From assembly GCA_965371245.1 (NCBI GenBank), contig CBDUXT010000114.1, forward strand, positions 1 through 16,431: DNA of 16,431 bases, given 5' to 3'. The position numbers and the translations under genes were made by a program. This document shows positions 7,302 to 15,897 of the stretch, piece by piece. The notes beneath the pieces are model-generated. The model was not told the origin of the DNA. It made no database searches and worked only from the letters and a program-made list of their open reading frames with translations. This DNA comes from CBDUXT01 sp965371245 (lineage in GTDB: Bacteria > Planctomycetota > Phycisphaerae > UBA1845). Each line of letters begins with the position of its first letter. Position 1 is the stretch's first letter.

Positions 7302-8593
7302 CCGGCGCCGTGGCCGATCGGTTCGGCCTGTTCAATCCATGCGCCGCCGAGCACGACGTCACGGTCATAGAAAACCACGGCCTGGCCCGGCGTGATGGCT
7401 CGCTGGGGTTCGTCAAAAGTGACACGAACGCGGCATGTCTTCTCCTGAGCAACCGCAGTCTCGCTGAAACGTGTGGCGGCGCCATTGTTCTCGTTCCCGG
7501 CAAGCGACCCGTCTGGTTCGTCCAGGATGTCGATGGTGGCCGGCCTGGCCCGGTGGAGATACCGTATCTTGACCTTTGCCCGGAACGATCGGCCCGGTGG
7601 ATCGACCAGAAAACGCGCCCGCCCGGCGGTCAGCGTGGTGGCAAAGAGCGCCTCGTCGTCGCCGATGGTGATGGTGTTACCCAACACGTCGAGCTGCGTG
7701 ACGTAGACCGGTCGGCCCATCGCGATACCCAGCCCGCGACGCTGCCCGACGGTGTACCCGCCGATGCCCTTGTGACGGCCGACAACCTCGCCGGCTTGAT
7801 CGACGACGTCGCCCTCGGTGAAGGCCTCCGGACGGCGCTCACGAACGACGCGCGCGTAGTCGCGGTCCGGCGCAAAGCAGATCTCGACGGAGTCGGGCTT
7901 GTCGCGGTTGGGCAGTTGGTATCGCTTGGCCAGTTCCCGCACCGCGCTCTTTTGCAAGTGACCGATGGGGAAGATCAGCCGGTCGATGATCGTTCGATCC
8001 AACCCGAAAAGCACGTAGGATTGGTCCTTGGTCTTATCGATGCCGCGCATCAGCACGGTGTCGGTCCTCCACGCGGACTCGGTCGGCAGGGGCACGGCCT
8101 GGGGTGGTTGTGGCGAGGATGAGCCGATCCGCGCGTAGTGCCCCGTAGCGATGTACCTTGCCCCAACCGCATCGGCGTACTCGACGATTCGCCCGAACTT
8201 GAGGCGGTCGTTGCAGACGACGCACGGATTCGGGGTGCGACCTCGCGCGTACTCATCGGCGAAGTAGTCGATCAGGTGGTCGAACTCCTGCTCGAAGTTG
8301 AGCGAGTAAAAGGGGATGGAGAGCATGCCGGCCACAAAGCGCGCGTCGGCCGCGTCGGATGCGCTGCAGCATCCGCGGTGGCGCTCGGCGGAAGGTTCGG
8401 ACGGCGACACGTTCGCACCGGTGGATCCGCGCGGGCTAGAGCCCGCGGCTTCGGGTGAGTCGGGTTCCGCAACACCGGTGCGCATGAAGAAACCCATGAC
8501 GTCGTAGCCCTGTTCGACGAGCAGGCAGGCCGCCACGCTGGAATCCACCCCGCCGCTCATGGCGAGCACGACTTTTTCGCGTTTCTTGATCAT
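7286..8593 (-). CDS. mnmA: tRNA-specific 2-thiouridylase MnmA
   Basis: Cytosolic enzyme that adenylates and thiolates U34 of Lys, Glu and Gln tRNAs to give 2-thiouridine, taking sulfur from an IscS-type relay. The PP-loop SGGVDSS is at 13-19. The catalytic cysteines are C127 (NPCVVCN) and C239 (SVEICF). KDQSY (189-193) and GYTVGQRRGLGI (279-290) are also diagnostic. It has 435 residues against roughly 360-370 usually; the excess lies in three loops (~42-73, ~157-178, ~360-386), the first of which contains an in-frame palindromic repeat. The ATG at 8593 is chosen because the family begins just before the PP-loop; the open frame extends to 8758, but that extension translates a dispersed repeat. 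No strong Shine-Dalgarno is visible. The last residues (GCHCS) and the stop codon come from another repeat. polX lies 181 bases upstream on the same strand. Confidence 0.95.
   Translation of the reverse strand: MIKKREKVVLAMSGGVDSSVAACLLVEQGYDVMGFFMRTGVAEPDSPEAAGSSPRGSTGANVSPSEPSAERHRGCCSASDAADARFVAGMLSIPFYSLNFEQEFDHLIDYFADEYARGRTPNPCVVCNDRLKFGRIVEYADAVGARYIATGHYARIGSSSPQPPQAVPLPTESAWRTDTVLMRGIDKTKDQSYVLFGLDRTIIDRLIFPIGHLQKSAVRELAKRYQLPNRDKPDSVEICFAPDRDYARVVRERRPEAFTEGDVVDQAGEVVGRHKGIGGYTVGQRRGLGIAMGRPVYVTQLDVLGNTITIGDDEALFATTLTAGRARFLVDPPGRSFRAKVKIRYLHRARPATIDILDEPDGSLAGNENNGAATRFSETAVAQEKTCRVRVTFDEPQRAITPGQAVVFYDRDVVLGGAWIEQAEPIGHGAGCHCS
8430..8447. repeat. CGCGGGCT hairpin embedded in mnmA
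   Basis: CGCGGGCT-AG-AGCCCGCG, the same 8-bp stem as at 6025-6043 (loop TCC) and 15927-15945 (loop GGG). It is read in frame by mnmA as AGSSPR (residues 50-55), inside the extra loop between the PP-loop and the GCCSASD segment. Confidence 0.75.
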
Positions 8594-8661
8594 GGAAGCT
8601 GGATTGTACCGGTCCGTCTGACCTGTGACAAACCATCCGCGAAGACCATCGACTCCGCCCA

Positions 8662-8757
8662 TCAGAGCTGCGGGCGCCAGCCTGCGGACCCCCGGTATCA
8701 CCATGTCACCGGGCTGGCGCCCGGCGCTCTGAAAACTGTCCGACGCGGCTTCTGTCA
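8662..8757. repeat. paired-hairpin element, CAGAGC/GCTCTG type, copy 2
   Basis: Outer arms at 8663-8668 and 8726-8731. In hairpin 1 the left arm is CTGCGGGC against GCCTGCGG: two changes from copies 1 and 3 turn Watson-Crick pairs into G-U pairs if transcribed on +. Hairpin 2 is CCGGGC-TGGC-GCCCGG. It fills the gap between the 5' end of mnmA and the 3' end of polX. Confidence 0.85.
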
Positions 8758-8774
8758 CGCGCTGTGTCGGTCGA

Positions 8775-10511
8775 TCAGCGCCGGCGTTTCATCGCCACCT
8801 TTTCTTGGAGCGCAGTCAGTGACAGGCAGTTGGCGATCGTGCCCCGGCCGGCTCCGCCCCGACGGGCCGTCAGAACGCCGAGCGGCATCTGTCCAAGCTG
8901 CTCGGTGTGATGGGCGTCGGTGTTGATCGTGAGGGTCACCCCGGCCGCCAGTGCCTGGCGAACGTGGAGATCCTTGAGATCGAGCCGCTGCCAACTCGCG
9001 TTGATCTCGAGCATGGTGTGGGTCTCGGCGGCGCCGCGTACCACGGCCGCCATGTCAAGCTCCATCGCCGGTCGCCGGTTGATGAGCCGACCCGTCGGGT
9101 GCCCGATGGTGGTCACGTAGCGGCACGCCATGGCCGCCAGGGTTCGCTCCGTGGGGCTCATTTTCTTGGCCGTGCCCGACCCCATGGCCGAGTGGATGCT
9201 CGCGACAACCCAGTCGCATTTCGCAAGCAAGTCGTCGGGGTAGTCCAACGACCCGTCGGAAAGAATGTCGCATTCCGTGCCGACCAAAATGGTGATACCC
9301 TCGACCATGGCGTTCGCGGCCCGGACGTGTTCGATCTGTTGCTCCATGCGTTCGATCGACAACCCGTTGGCGATCGTGGAGCTCTTGGAATGATCGCAGA
9401 TGGCGATGTATTCATAGCCAAGCTGCCTGGCCGCCGCCGCCATCTCCGCGATGGAGCACCGCCCGTCGCTGGCGGTGGTGTGCATGTGCAGGTCGCCGCG
9501 GATGTCATCGAGCGTGACGAGATCGTCGAAGCCGGCATCGGCATCGAACTCGCCGCGATCCTCGCGCAGCTCGGGCGGCGGGCACGGCATGTCCAGCGCT
9601 TGATAGATGTCGCCTTCTTCCTGACCGGCGATGGACTCGTCACCGAGGAAGACCCCGTACTCGTTGAGGCGCAGTTTCTTGCGAACGGCGATCTCGCGCA
9701 GTCGGACATTGTGCTCCTTGGAGCCGGTGAAGTATTGCAACGCAGCGCCGAACGAATCGCCTGAGACGACCCGAAGATCAACCTGCAACTCGCGCCCGCC
9801 CTCCAGTTCCACCGTGACCGAGCCCTTGGTCCCACCGGCCGCCAGAACCCGCCGCACGCCGTCGAACTCGGTGAACCGGCGGACGATGTCGGCGCCGTCA
9901 TTCGCTTCGCACAAGATGTCGATGTCACCGATGGTCTCGGCGCCGCGGCGAAGCGAGCCGGCGACCGCAACGCGCTTCACGCCGGGAAGGGTTCGCACGC
10001 GGTCGGTCAGCTCCTGTGCGATCGGCCGGGCGACGCCGAGCGGTGTGCGACCGCCGCTTTTTTCCAGGAAGGCGATTCCCTCGGCGATTCTTCTGACGCT
10101 CGTCGCGCCCAGGCCCGGAAGGTCGGCCACGGTCCCGGATGCGATACCCTTCTTGAGATCGTCAAGGCAGGTCACGCCGAGTTGGTTGTGTACGAGCGCC
10201 ACCTTCTTGGGCCCCATGCCGCTGATTTCCAGGAGCGCCGGCAATCCCTCCGGCAGCTTGGTCTCCAGCTCGGTCAGGATGTCGATGCGACCGGTCGCGA
10301 TGTACTGATCGATTCGCTCGGCCGTCCCCTTCCCGACGCCCGGCAACTCGGTGAGGCGCCCCGTCGCGGCAACGTCGGCCACGTCCTCGGCCAGCGACTT
10401 GATGGTCCGCGCGGCTCGCCGGTAGGAGTTCACCCGGAAGGCATTCTCACCGTCGATCTCCAGCAGATCGGCGATGCGGGCGAAGGCTCGGGCTAACGCT
10501 GCGTTTATCAT
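8775..10511 (-). CDS. polX: DNA polymerase/3'-5' exonuclease PolX (family X polymerase with PHP domain)
   Basis: Cytosolic DNA repair enzyme that fills short gaps and trims 3' ends, probably in base excision repair. Length (578) and domain order match bacterial PolX. The N-terminal 8-kDa-like and helix-hairpin-helix region spans ~1-150 (LPGVGKGTAERI at 56, ISGMGPKKV at 96, LPGLGATSVRRI at 131). The Pol beta-like palm has GSLRRG (185-190) and catalytic aspartates D196 and D198 (GDIDIL) and D245 (LQVDLRV). The C-terminal PHP domain carries metal ligands in DLHMHT (H342, H344), D349, CDH (D373, H374), E413, H440 (ASIHS), H471 (GHPTGR) and NTDAHH (D532, H534), so nuclease activity is expected as well as polymerase activity. 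The ATG at 10511 follows AAGGG at suitable distance. It is divergent from the lipoprotein gene and upstream of mnmA. Confidence 0.96.
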   Translation of the reverse strand: MINAALARAFARIADLLEIDGENAFRVNSYRRAARTIKSLAEDVADVAATGRLTELPGVGKGTAERIDQYIATGRIDILTELETKLPEGLPALLEISGMGPKKVALVHNQLGVTCLDDLKKGIASGTVADLPGLGATSVRRIAEGIAFLEKSGGRTPLGVARPIAQELTDRVRTLPGVKRVAVAGSLRRGAETIGDIDILCEANDGADIVRRFTEFDGVRRVLAAGGTKGSVTVELEGGRELQVDLRVVSGDSFGAALQYFTGSKEHNVRLREIAVRKKLRLNEYGVFLGDESIAGQEEGDIYQALDMPCPPPELREDRGEFDADAGFDDLVTLDDIRGDLHMHTTASDGRCSIAEMAAAARQLGYEYIAICDHSKSSTIANGLSIERMEQQIEHVRAANAMVEGITILVGTECDILSDGSLDYPDDLLAKCDWVVASIHSAMGSGTAKKMSPTERTLAAMACRYVTTIGHPTGRLINRRPAMELDMAAVVRGAAETHTMLEINASWQRLDLKDLHVRQALAAGVTLTINTDAHHTEQLGQMPLGVLTARRGGAGRGTIANCLSLTALQEKVAMKRRR

Positions 10512-10715
10512 GATGATCGCCCTTGTGGTCTCTTGCGTTCATTGTACGTCGCCCAATGTGCGTTGCCAGCACTGCGCCGACGCTGTGGATTCGTGCCGCC
10601 TCCGCTCGATCTGTAGGTGGTGCGTGCTTGCGGCCGATGAAGGGGAGGTGAAATCGAGCATCCGCGCCAATTCCGCCGGGTGTGGATCGAACCAAGTTCC
10701 TACGAGGGCACCGAG

Positions 10716-11105
10716 ATGAAACTGCCTACGAGAACCAACCGACAGCGCTGCGTTGCCACGCTGCTCATCGCCGGAATCGGCTGCGCATCGACTGGGTGCG
10801 CCACGCTGGCACATCGAACGCGGCCCGGTCAGCGGTATAACCCGGTGGCGGCGTGTGATGGCGAATCCGGTCCGTGCCCTCTTATGGCCGGCGACGCCGC
10901 GCTACTGATGCTGGGCGTCGTGCCGGGTGCCATCGCCCTCGCCATCGACTTCAGCACCGGCGCGTGGATGCATCCCGATCACCGGACTCGGAAGGACGAG
11001 AACCGTAAGACCGATCCGATGTCTCCCGATGTCCAAACGCGACGAGTGCGACACTCCGCCGCCAGCACGTCCGTCTTGTTCACGCCGGGAAGGGCTCGCC
11101 GATAA
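10716..11105 (+). CDS. small putative lipoprotein
   Basis: A 129-residue protein. Basic start MKLPTRTNRQRC, hydrophobic stretch ~13-23 and a lipobox-like ASTGC (modifiable Cys at about 28) suggest export and lipid attachment. A second hydrophobic stretch, LLMLGVVPGAIALAIDF, lies near 67-83, followed by a charged tail. The pattern of a Cys-rich, Pro-containing N-terminal part followed by a hydrophobic segment and AIDFSTGAWMHP is faintly like the YceK/YidQ (DUF1375) lipoproteins; this is only a suggestion. The ATG at 10716 is preferred to an in-frame GTG at 10680 because GAGGG precedes it by eight bases and it begins the signal peptide. The last ~20 residues look unstructured. Function unknown. 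Confidence 0.6.
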   Translation: MKLPTRTNRQRCVATLLIAGIGCASTGCATLAHRTRPGQRYNPVAACDGESGPCPLMAGDAALLMLGVVPGAIALAIDFSTGAWMHPDHRTRKDENRKTDPMSPDVQTRRVRHSAASTSVLFTPGRARR

Positions 11106-11460
11106 CGCTTTGACGCACATGATTGGATGCGTGGCATGCAGCGCCGTGAACTGAAGCGGGTACCCCTTCTTTGGCAACATCAAAGGGTCGGAGAATGGAT
11201 TGACATGCCAAGTTGCCCGCGATCAGCCGAGTCTAGCTCGCTCCCGTCCGTCCCCCACCCTTCGCAAAAGGCGAAGAATGGGGCACCCAAATCGCTGAGT
11301 TCACGGCGTTGGGTGGCATGGGCAAGTGACAGCTTGCCCGTGCAAGCGGTCGGAAGAGCGCGGGCAAACGAGTTTGCCCATGCCACCCCGAGCACCCTTC
11401 GAATGAGTCGTATCTGAGCACAAGTTTTCCCATACTCGTCATTCGGAACGAAAGAGATCG
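11106..11460. other. convergent intergenic region
   Basis: Space between the 3' ends of the lipoprotein and S9 peptidase genes. It contains the paired-hairpin repeat at 11311-11388 and a smaller inverted repeat TTCGC-AAAAG-GCGAA near 11262-11276. I see no gene; short frames across it translate the repeats. Confidence 0.7.
11311..11388. repeat. paired-hairpin repeat with 15-bp inverted outer arms
   Basis: GGGTGGCATGGGCAA (11311-11325) is perfectly complementary to 11374-11388. Inside are hairpin 1 GGGCAAG-TGACAG-CTTGCCC and hairpin 2 GGGCAAA-CGAG-TTTGCCC, which compete with the outer pairing at the GGGCAA bases. It has the same GTGGCA/TGCCAC ends as the element at 6962-7013. It sits between convergent genes, where it could act as a two-way transcript end. 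Confidence 0.8.
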
Positions 11461-13554
11461 TTACCGCGTGTCCCCGGCGCCGTGCCCGTTGGCGTCACCG
11501 GGCGTACTGTCGCTGCGATGCCGCTCGAACCATTCGAGGATGTGGGCGACCTTGGCGATCAGGTTGCTTGGGCGCGCGGCGATACCGTGGGACGCCCCCG
11601 GGATGCGTACCATGACGGTCTCGATCTTGAGAAGCTGAAGCGCCTGGTAGTACTGCTCGGATTCTGAGATGGGCGTTCGATAGTCGGCCTCCCCGGTCAA
11701 GAGCATCGTCGGCGTGGTCACGTTTCCGACGAGCGACAAAGGCGAGCGTTTGAGGTAGTGCTCGGGCATGTCCCAGGGGAAGCCGGGGAACCAGTACTTG
11801 TAGAAGAAGTTGTACCCGTCGGAGGTCAGAACGAAGCTGTACCAGTTGATGACCGGCTTGGCCACCACGGCCGCCCGGAAGCGATTCGTCTTCCCCACGA
11901 TCCAACTGGTCAGAACGCCGCCGCCACTGCCGCCCGTGACGAAGAGGTTGTCGGTGTCGATGTATCCGCGGGCGATGACGGCATCCACGCCGGACATCAA
12001 GTCGTCGTAGTCCTCACCCGGGTAGTTGTGGTGGATCAGGTTGCCGAACTCTTCGCCGTAGCTCGTGCTTCCGCGCGGGTTGGTGTACAGCACGACGTAG
12101 CCGGCGGCCGCATAGAGCTGGATCTCGATCGTAAACCGGTCGCCGTAATTGGCGAAGGGGCCGCCATGGATTTCGAGAACGAGCGGATACTGCTTTGTCG
12201 CGTCAAAGTCCGGGGGCGTCACGATCCAGCCCTGTATCTCTCGCCCATCGTGCGACGACTTGAAGCGAATCTCCTCGACCGCCGCGAGTGTCTTGTGGTC
12301 CAGCAGGTCGTCATTCAAAGCGGTGATTCGCCGCGCTTCGGCCGAGCCGCCACCGACGACGATGTCCGACGGATGCTCGGGTCGCGTGTGGGTGAAGGCG
12401 AAGCGACCGTTGCGTGCGACCGTGAACGACCCGCCCGAATAGGGTCGACCCAGTGACGTGCCGCCCAGGTTTTCGGCGAGCGTCTTGATGGACCCGTCCA
12501 GCGAGACATGGGCGAGCTTGGTGTTGCCCTGATCGTCGTACTGGACGTAGAGGCCACGTCCGTCGCTGCTCCATACGTGCCGGTCCATGCCCCGATCCAG
12601 CTTGTCGGTGACCAGCCGCGAGCCGCTACCGTCGCGATTCATGACGTAGAGCCGCGTAACCTGATAGCCCTGCAGCCGGTCGTCGAAGCCGACGTAGGCG
12701 ATGGATCGCCCGTCGGGGGAGACGGCGGGGCTTGCGTCGGGGCCCTGTCTGGACGTGAGCTGCGTGATCGCGCCGTCGCCGATGGAAACCTCGTACACCT
12801 CGGAGTTAAGCGGATCATACCGCCAGTTTTCGTGACGATTCGCGGAGAAGATCAGCGCCCGGCTGTCCGGTGCCCACGAGGGCGTGCCGCGGTGATTGAA
12901 CGATCCTTCGGTCAGTTGTCGGGGCGTGCCGCCCTCGGCCGGAACCACGAACAGGTGCGTGTAGCCATCCTCCAGGTAGCCGGCGCCGTCCGCGCGGTAT
13001 TGAAGCTTTTGAATCACCTTGGCGGGTTCGGCCCACTTCGCACCCTTGGGCTTGGCGGGCATTTCGACGAACGGCTCGGGCGACTCGGGGACCAGCATGG
13101 CGAAGGCGATCCATTTTCCATCGGGAGACCAGGCCAGCCCGCTCGGGGAACGTGTCAGGCGGGTGATCTTCGCTTCCTGACCCGTGTCCATCCAGCGCAC
13201 GTAAAGCTGTGTCGATCCGTCTACGCTGGAGGCGTATAGGAGCCGTGTGCCGTCCGGCGACCATCGCGGCGAAGAGACGTTGCCGTTTCCGGTTGTGAGC
13301 GGCCGGTGCATGGAGCCGTCGAACTTGACGGTCCACAGGTTGGAGCGCTGCCGGTCGGCCATGATGTCCATGAAGTTGCGGACGTAGACGATGCGTTGCC
13401 CATCGGGCGAGATCCGAGGATCCGACGCAAACTCCAGCTCGAACACGTCTTTGGGGTTCAAACGGCTGTCGCTCGCCGGCGCCGCCGCCGTGTGCTTCGG
13501 TGTCCAGACGGAAAGCAATCCTACAAACAGCAACAACCGGGATGGATGCTTCAT
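11461..13554 (-). CDS. exported S9-family peptidase (prolyl oligopeptidase/acylaminoacyl-peptidase type)
   Basis: A 697-residue serine peptidase expected to cleave short peptides outside the cytoplasm. Residues 1-25 are a signal peptide. An N-terminal beta-propeller built of PD40/WD40-like repeats spans ~40-400, marked by ISPDGQRIVYV (48), WSPDGTRLLYA (98), WSPDGKWIAFA (142), WAPDSRALIFS (227) and VSPDGRSIAYV (278). The C-terminal alpha/beta-hydrolase domain begins near 425, with HGGP (463-466), catalytic S543 in GGSGGG, D624 in GEADYRTP and H656 in GASHG. The ATG at 13554 is well supported by AGGAGAGGA just upstream; the open frame extends to 13749 but that part translates a dispersed repeat. 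The C-terminal tail SDSTPGDANGHGAGDTR looks unstructured. DUF885 lies upstream on the same strand, separated by 369 repeat-bearing bases. Confidence 0.95.
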   Translation of the reverse strand: MKHPSRLLLFVGLLSVWTPKHTAAAPASDSRLNPKDVFELEFASDPRISPDGQRIVYVRNFMDIMADRQRSNLWTVKFDGSMHRPLTTGNGNVSSPRWSPDGTRLLYASSVDGSTQLYVRWMDTGQEAKITRLTRSPSGLAWSPDGKWIAFAMLVPESPEPFVEMPAKPKGAKWAEPAKVIQKLQYRADGAGYLEDGYTHLFVVPAEGGTPRQLTEGSFNHRGTPSWAPDSRALIFSANRHENWRYDPLNSEVYEVSIGDGAITQLTSRQGPDASPAVSPDGRSIAYVGFDDRLQGYQVTRLYVMNRDGSGSRLVTDKLDRGMDRHVWSSDGRGLYVQYDDQGNTKLAHVSLDGSIKTLAENLGGTSLGRPYSGGSFTVARNGRFAFTHTRPEHPSDIVVGGGSAEARRITALNDDLLDHKTLAAVEEIRFKSSHDGREIQGWIVTPPDFDATKQYPLVLEIHGGPFANYGDRFTIEIQLYAAAGYVVLYTNPRGSTSYGEEFGNLIHHNYPGEDYDDLMSGVDAVIARGYIDTDNLFVTGGSGGGVLTSWIVGKTNRFRAAVVAKPVINWYSFVLTSDGYNFFYKYWFPGFPWDMPEHYLKRSPLSLVGNVTTPTMLLTGEADYRTPISESEQYYQALQLLKIETVMVRIPGASHGIAARPSNLIAKVAHILEWFERHRSDSTPGDANGHGAGDTR

Positions 13555-13701
13555 GGTTCGTCCTCTCCTGTTGATTGGTGGTCGTAACAAAGGCTGCGGA
13601 GAACAAAGAGCCCCGCGGCGCCGGCTCAGACCCAGCCTGCGTTCTTGTATTCTAAAGGATATAACGGGTCCGTAACACTTCCGGCTGGACGAATACGCTA
13701 G

Positions 13702-13796
13702 GTCAGAGCCGCAGGCGCCAGCCTGCGGACCCCTGCGTCGGCATGTCACCGGGCTCCCGCCCGGTGCTCTGAGAACTGCGTAACGCCGATTCTGAC
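13702..13796. repeat. paired-hairpin element, CAGAGC/GCTCTG type, copy 3 (cleanest copy)
   Basis: A 95-bp unit with terminal inverted hexamers GTCAGA (13702-13707) and TCTGAC (13791-13796), inner arms CAGAGC (13704-13709) and GCTCTG (13766-13771), hairpin 1 CCGCAGGC-GCCA-GCCTGCGG and hairpin 2 CACCGGGC-TCCC-GCCCGGTG, each with eight pairs. This layout would fold as a stem closing two hairpins. Nearly identical over its length to copy 1 except for the 20-base insertion there. Confidence 0.88.
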
Positions 13797-13847
13797 GCGC
13801 CAGGATGCAACCGAATGCGGTGGTATGACAACCTATCCCAAGAACAG

Positions 13848-13901
13848 GTGTGGCACCGCCTTCCTGCCGGCGAAGAGACCGGCGAGATGCCGGTGCGACA
13901 C
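13848..13901. repeat. paired-hairpin repeat with GTGTGGCA/TGCGACAC arms
   Basis: Outer arms GTGTGGCA and TGCGACAC pair at seven of eight positions. The 3' half contains ACCGGC-GAGAT-GCCGGT, nearly the same as in 6962-7013. It sits immediately 5' (on +) of the DUF885 stop codon. Confidence 0.7.
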
Positions 13902-13923
13902 TTGATCGATGGAGCGCCAGGGC

Positions 13924-15867
13924 TCAATTCCCTTTGGCCTCGACGTCGTAGAAGCGCCAACGAGATCGAAAGTCGCGCGTGAGCGGTTGGTTGGTCAGCT
14001 TCGCGCGAACCATCTCCACCGGAATACGGTTCTCTTTGAGAATCGCGTCGTGGAACGCTCGATTTGTCATACTCCCTGACTCGACCAGCTCGCGGTGAAG
14101 TGCTCGAAACTGCAGGCCGCCGATCATATAGGCGCATTGATACAGCGGGCTGTATTCTCCGCTGAACGATCGCCGCACCTCGGCCGTTGCGTTGTTTCGC
14201 TCGTGCCCGACGCGCTCGACGAGAAAATCGATGCATTCCTCCGGCGTCATCAGTTCGAGATGAAAACTCAGCGAGAAGATGATTCGCGCACAGCGGTGCA
14301 TCCGCCAGAACAACATGCCGACTCGGTTCTCCGCTGATTGCGCAAAATCGAGATCCCAAAGCAGCATCTCCCAATAGAGAGCCCATCCCTCGCCCCAAAA
14401 CGGCGTGCTGAAGATGCGTCGGTGTGTCTTGTACCTGGCCGTCATGAATCCTTGAAGGTGGTGGCCGGGGATCAGCTCGTGGTGGACGGTCGCCCGCGAG
14501 AAATGGACGTTGTTGCCGCGCATGCTCATGAGCTTTTGTTCGTGCGACATGCCGCTGGTGGGGAACGCCACGCTGATGGTCTCGCCGCCGGTGAAATAGG
14601 GCGTCGCTTTCTGGCGCTTGGGTGACATCATCTCCATGCGCCAGGTTTCCGCCGCGAGAGGCGGAACGGTCACCAGGTCGTTCGCTTCGAGAAACGCAAT
14701 GGCTTCACGCGCCAGGTCGCGGACGAGTTCCGGCTGCTTGCCCGGCTCGACGTGCAGTGTCTTGACGTGCTCGAGCGCCTCGCGCCACTTGTCGCCGTAG
14801 CCCAGGTCGTTCGACGCACGGAGCATCTCCTTTTCGCACCACGCGAACTCCCGGTTCGCGATGTCGATCAACTCCTTGGGCGTATAGGGGATCATCTCGC
14901 GCTCAAGGTCGCTCAACAGGGCTTCTTCTTGCAGCGGGTCGCCCACGATCGCATCCTTGTCGTCCTTTTTAAGCCCCACGACGCGCTCGCGCAGAAAGGC
15001 CGCATAGCCGGTCAGAGCCTTATCGACCTTCTTGTACGGATCGCCGGCCCACCAGGTGAAGAGCGGATCATACCCGTCGTAGTACTTGAACCAGCCCTGC
15101 AAGGTCTTTCGCAGGCTGTCCACTTCGCCGGCCGCCCGAAACGCGACGGTTTTTTTCTCCACCTTGATCGGCGGCAGATCGTCCTTTGTGTCGGTCTCGC
15201 TCGTGTCCTTCTCGTCACTCGCTTCGCCTTTGACCGGTTTCAAGCCGGCCGTAAGCCTTTTGCGCAGCTTCTTGATCTGCTTGCTCATGGCGGTCAGCGC
15301 CGCCGCGGATTTCGCGTGATCGAGCGGCTCGACCCGGCGCCGTCGTTCTTGCAAGTCGGTGATGGTTCCCGCGAAGGGAACCAGGTCGCTCATCTCATCG
15401 ACCCGTCGCTCGCCACGGTCCAGACGGCGAAGCTCGTACGCGAGTTGGTTGGTAAAGAGGATGTACTCGATTCGTCCGTCCTGCGAGAGGGCGTCGAAGT
15501 CCACCTGTTCCAGGCTCGAAAGCCACGACGCGTAAAAACGTCGCATGCGGGCGCGACGCGTCGGCGAGGTGGCCACATCATAGAACCGCCGGAGGTTGGC
15601 ACGATCGCTTGCGTACCGGCTCAGCGGCTTGCGAAGGTCGGTCGCGCCGGGGCTCATCAGATAGGCAACGTCCGGGACCTGTGCGCCGTCGCCGGTGCCG
15701 CTTGCCTGCGGCTCGGCCGGCGCGGTTGGGGTCTGCCGGGGTTGGGCGGTGCCCGCTGGCGATCCCTCCGGAAACGTCTCGCGTGCCACGCTGCAGCCGG
15801 CCACCAGAGACAGAGCAATGGCACCGTACAGGGCCGTCCGGACGACCACAATTCGTGTGGGCGCCAT
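13924..15867 (-). CDS. DUF885-family putative zinc peptidase, lipoprotein
   Basis: A 647-residue protein of the DUF885 family, thought to be zinc metallopeptidases. Motif VHHELIPGHHLQ at 461-472 gives HExxxGHH (H463, E464, H469, H470), and GEGWALYWE (492-500) supplies the conserved downstream Glu. The N-terminus is a lipoprotein signal with lipobox LVAGC (Cys 25), then a Pro/Ala/Gly-rich linker to ~64, so it is probably anchored to a membrane facing the periplasm. A charged Lys/Asp/Glu insertion at ~205-240 is likely a surface loop. The ATG at 15867 is chosen because the lipoprotein signal starts there; the open frame reaches 16011 but the extension translates a dispersed repeat. Shine-Dalgarno is weak (CAGG). 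Substrate unknown; its neighbour is an S9 peptidase, fitting peptide catabolism. Confidence 0.9.
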   Translation of the reverse strand: MAPTRIVVVRTALYGAIALSLVAGCSVARETFPEGSPAGTAQPRQTPTAPAEPQASGTGDGAQVPDVAYLMSPGATDLRKPLSRYASDRANLRRFYDVATSPTRRARMRRFYASWLSSLEQVDFDALSQDGRIEYILFTNQLAYELRRLDRGERRVDEMSDLVPFAGTITDLQERRRRVEPLDHAKSAAALTAMSKQIKKLRKRLTAGLKPVKGEASDEKDTSETDTKDDLPPIKVEKKTVAFRAAGEVDSLRKTLQGWFKYYDGYDPLFTWWAGDPYKKVDKALTGYAAFLRERVVGLKKDDKDAIVGDPLQEEALLSDLEREMIPYTPKELIDIANREFAWCEKEMLRASNDLGYGDKWREALEHVKTLHVEPGKQPELVRDLAREAIAFLEANDLVTVPPLAAETWRMEMMSPKRQKATPYFTGGETISVAFPTSGMSHEQKLMSMRGNNVHFSRATVHHELIPGHHLQGFMTARYKTHRRIFSTPFWGEGWALYWEMLLWDLDFAQSAENRVGMLFWRMHRCARIIFSLSFHLELMTPEECIDFLVERVGHERNNATAEVRRSFSGEYSPLYQCAYMIGGLQFRALHRELVESGSMTNRAFHDAILKENRIPVEMVRAKLTNQPLTRDFRSRWRFYDVEAKGN

Positions 15868-15897
15868 GGCAGCCTGTTGAAAAGAGATCTTCGTCTC

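Larger units (their letters stand above)
13555..13923. other. repeat-filled gap between the DUF885 and S9 peptidase genes
   Basis: No gene seen. It contains two dispersed elements (13702-13796, 13848-13901) and, at 13645-13669, a locally AT-rich patch that may belong to the S9 peptidase promoter, although no convincing -35/-10 pair can be assigned. Confidence 0.65.

Noticed and set aside
7250..8122. 290-codon + frame opposite mnmA
   Set aside because: Antisense to MnmA, whose catalytic motifs are intact; no ribosome binding site.
6048..8593. polX-mnmA-MBL as a functional operon
   Set aside because: Same strand, but gaps of 181 and 362 bases are packed with hairpin repeats and the functions are unrelated.
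13649..13675. Possible minus-strand promoter for the S9 peptidase (TAGAAT with TTACGG, 15-base spacer)
   Set aside because: The -35 match is poor and the spacer short; only the local AT-richness supports it.
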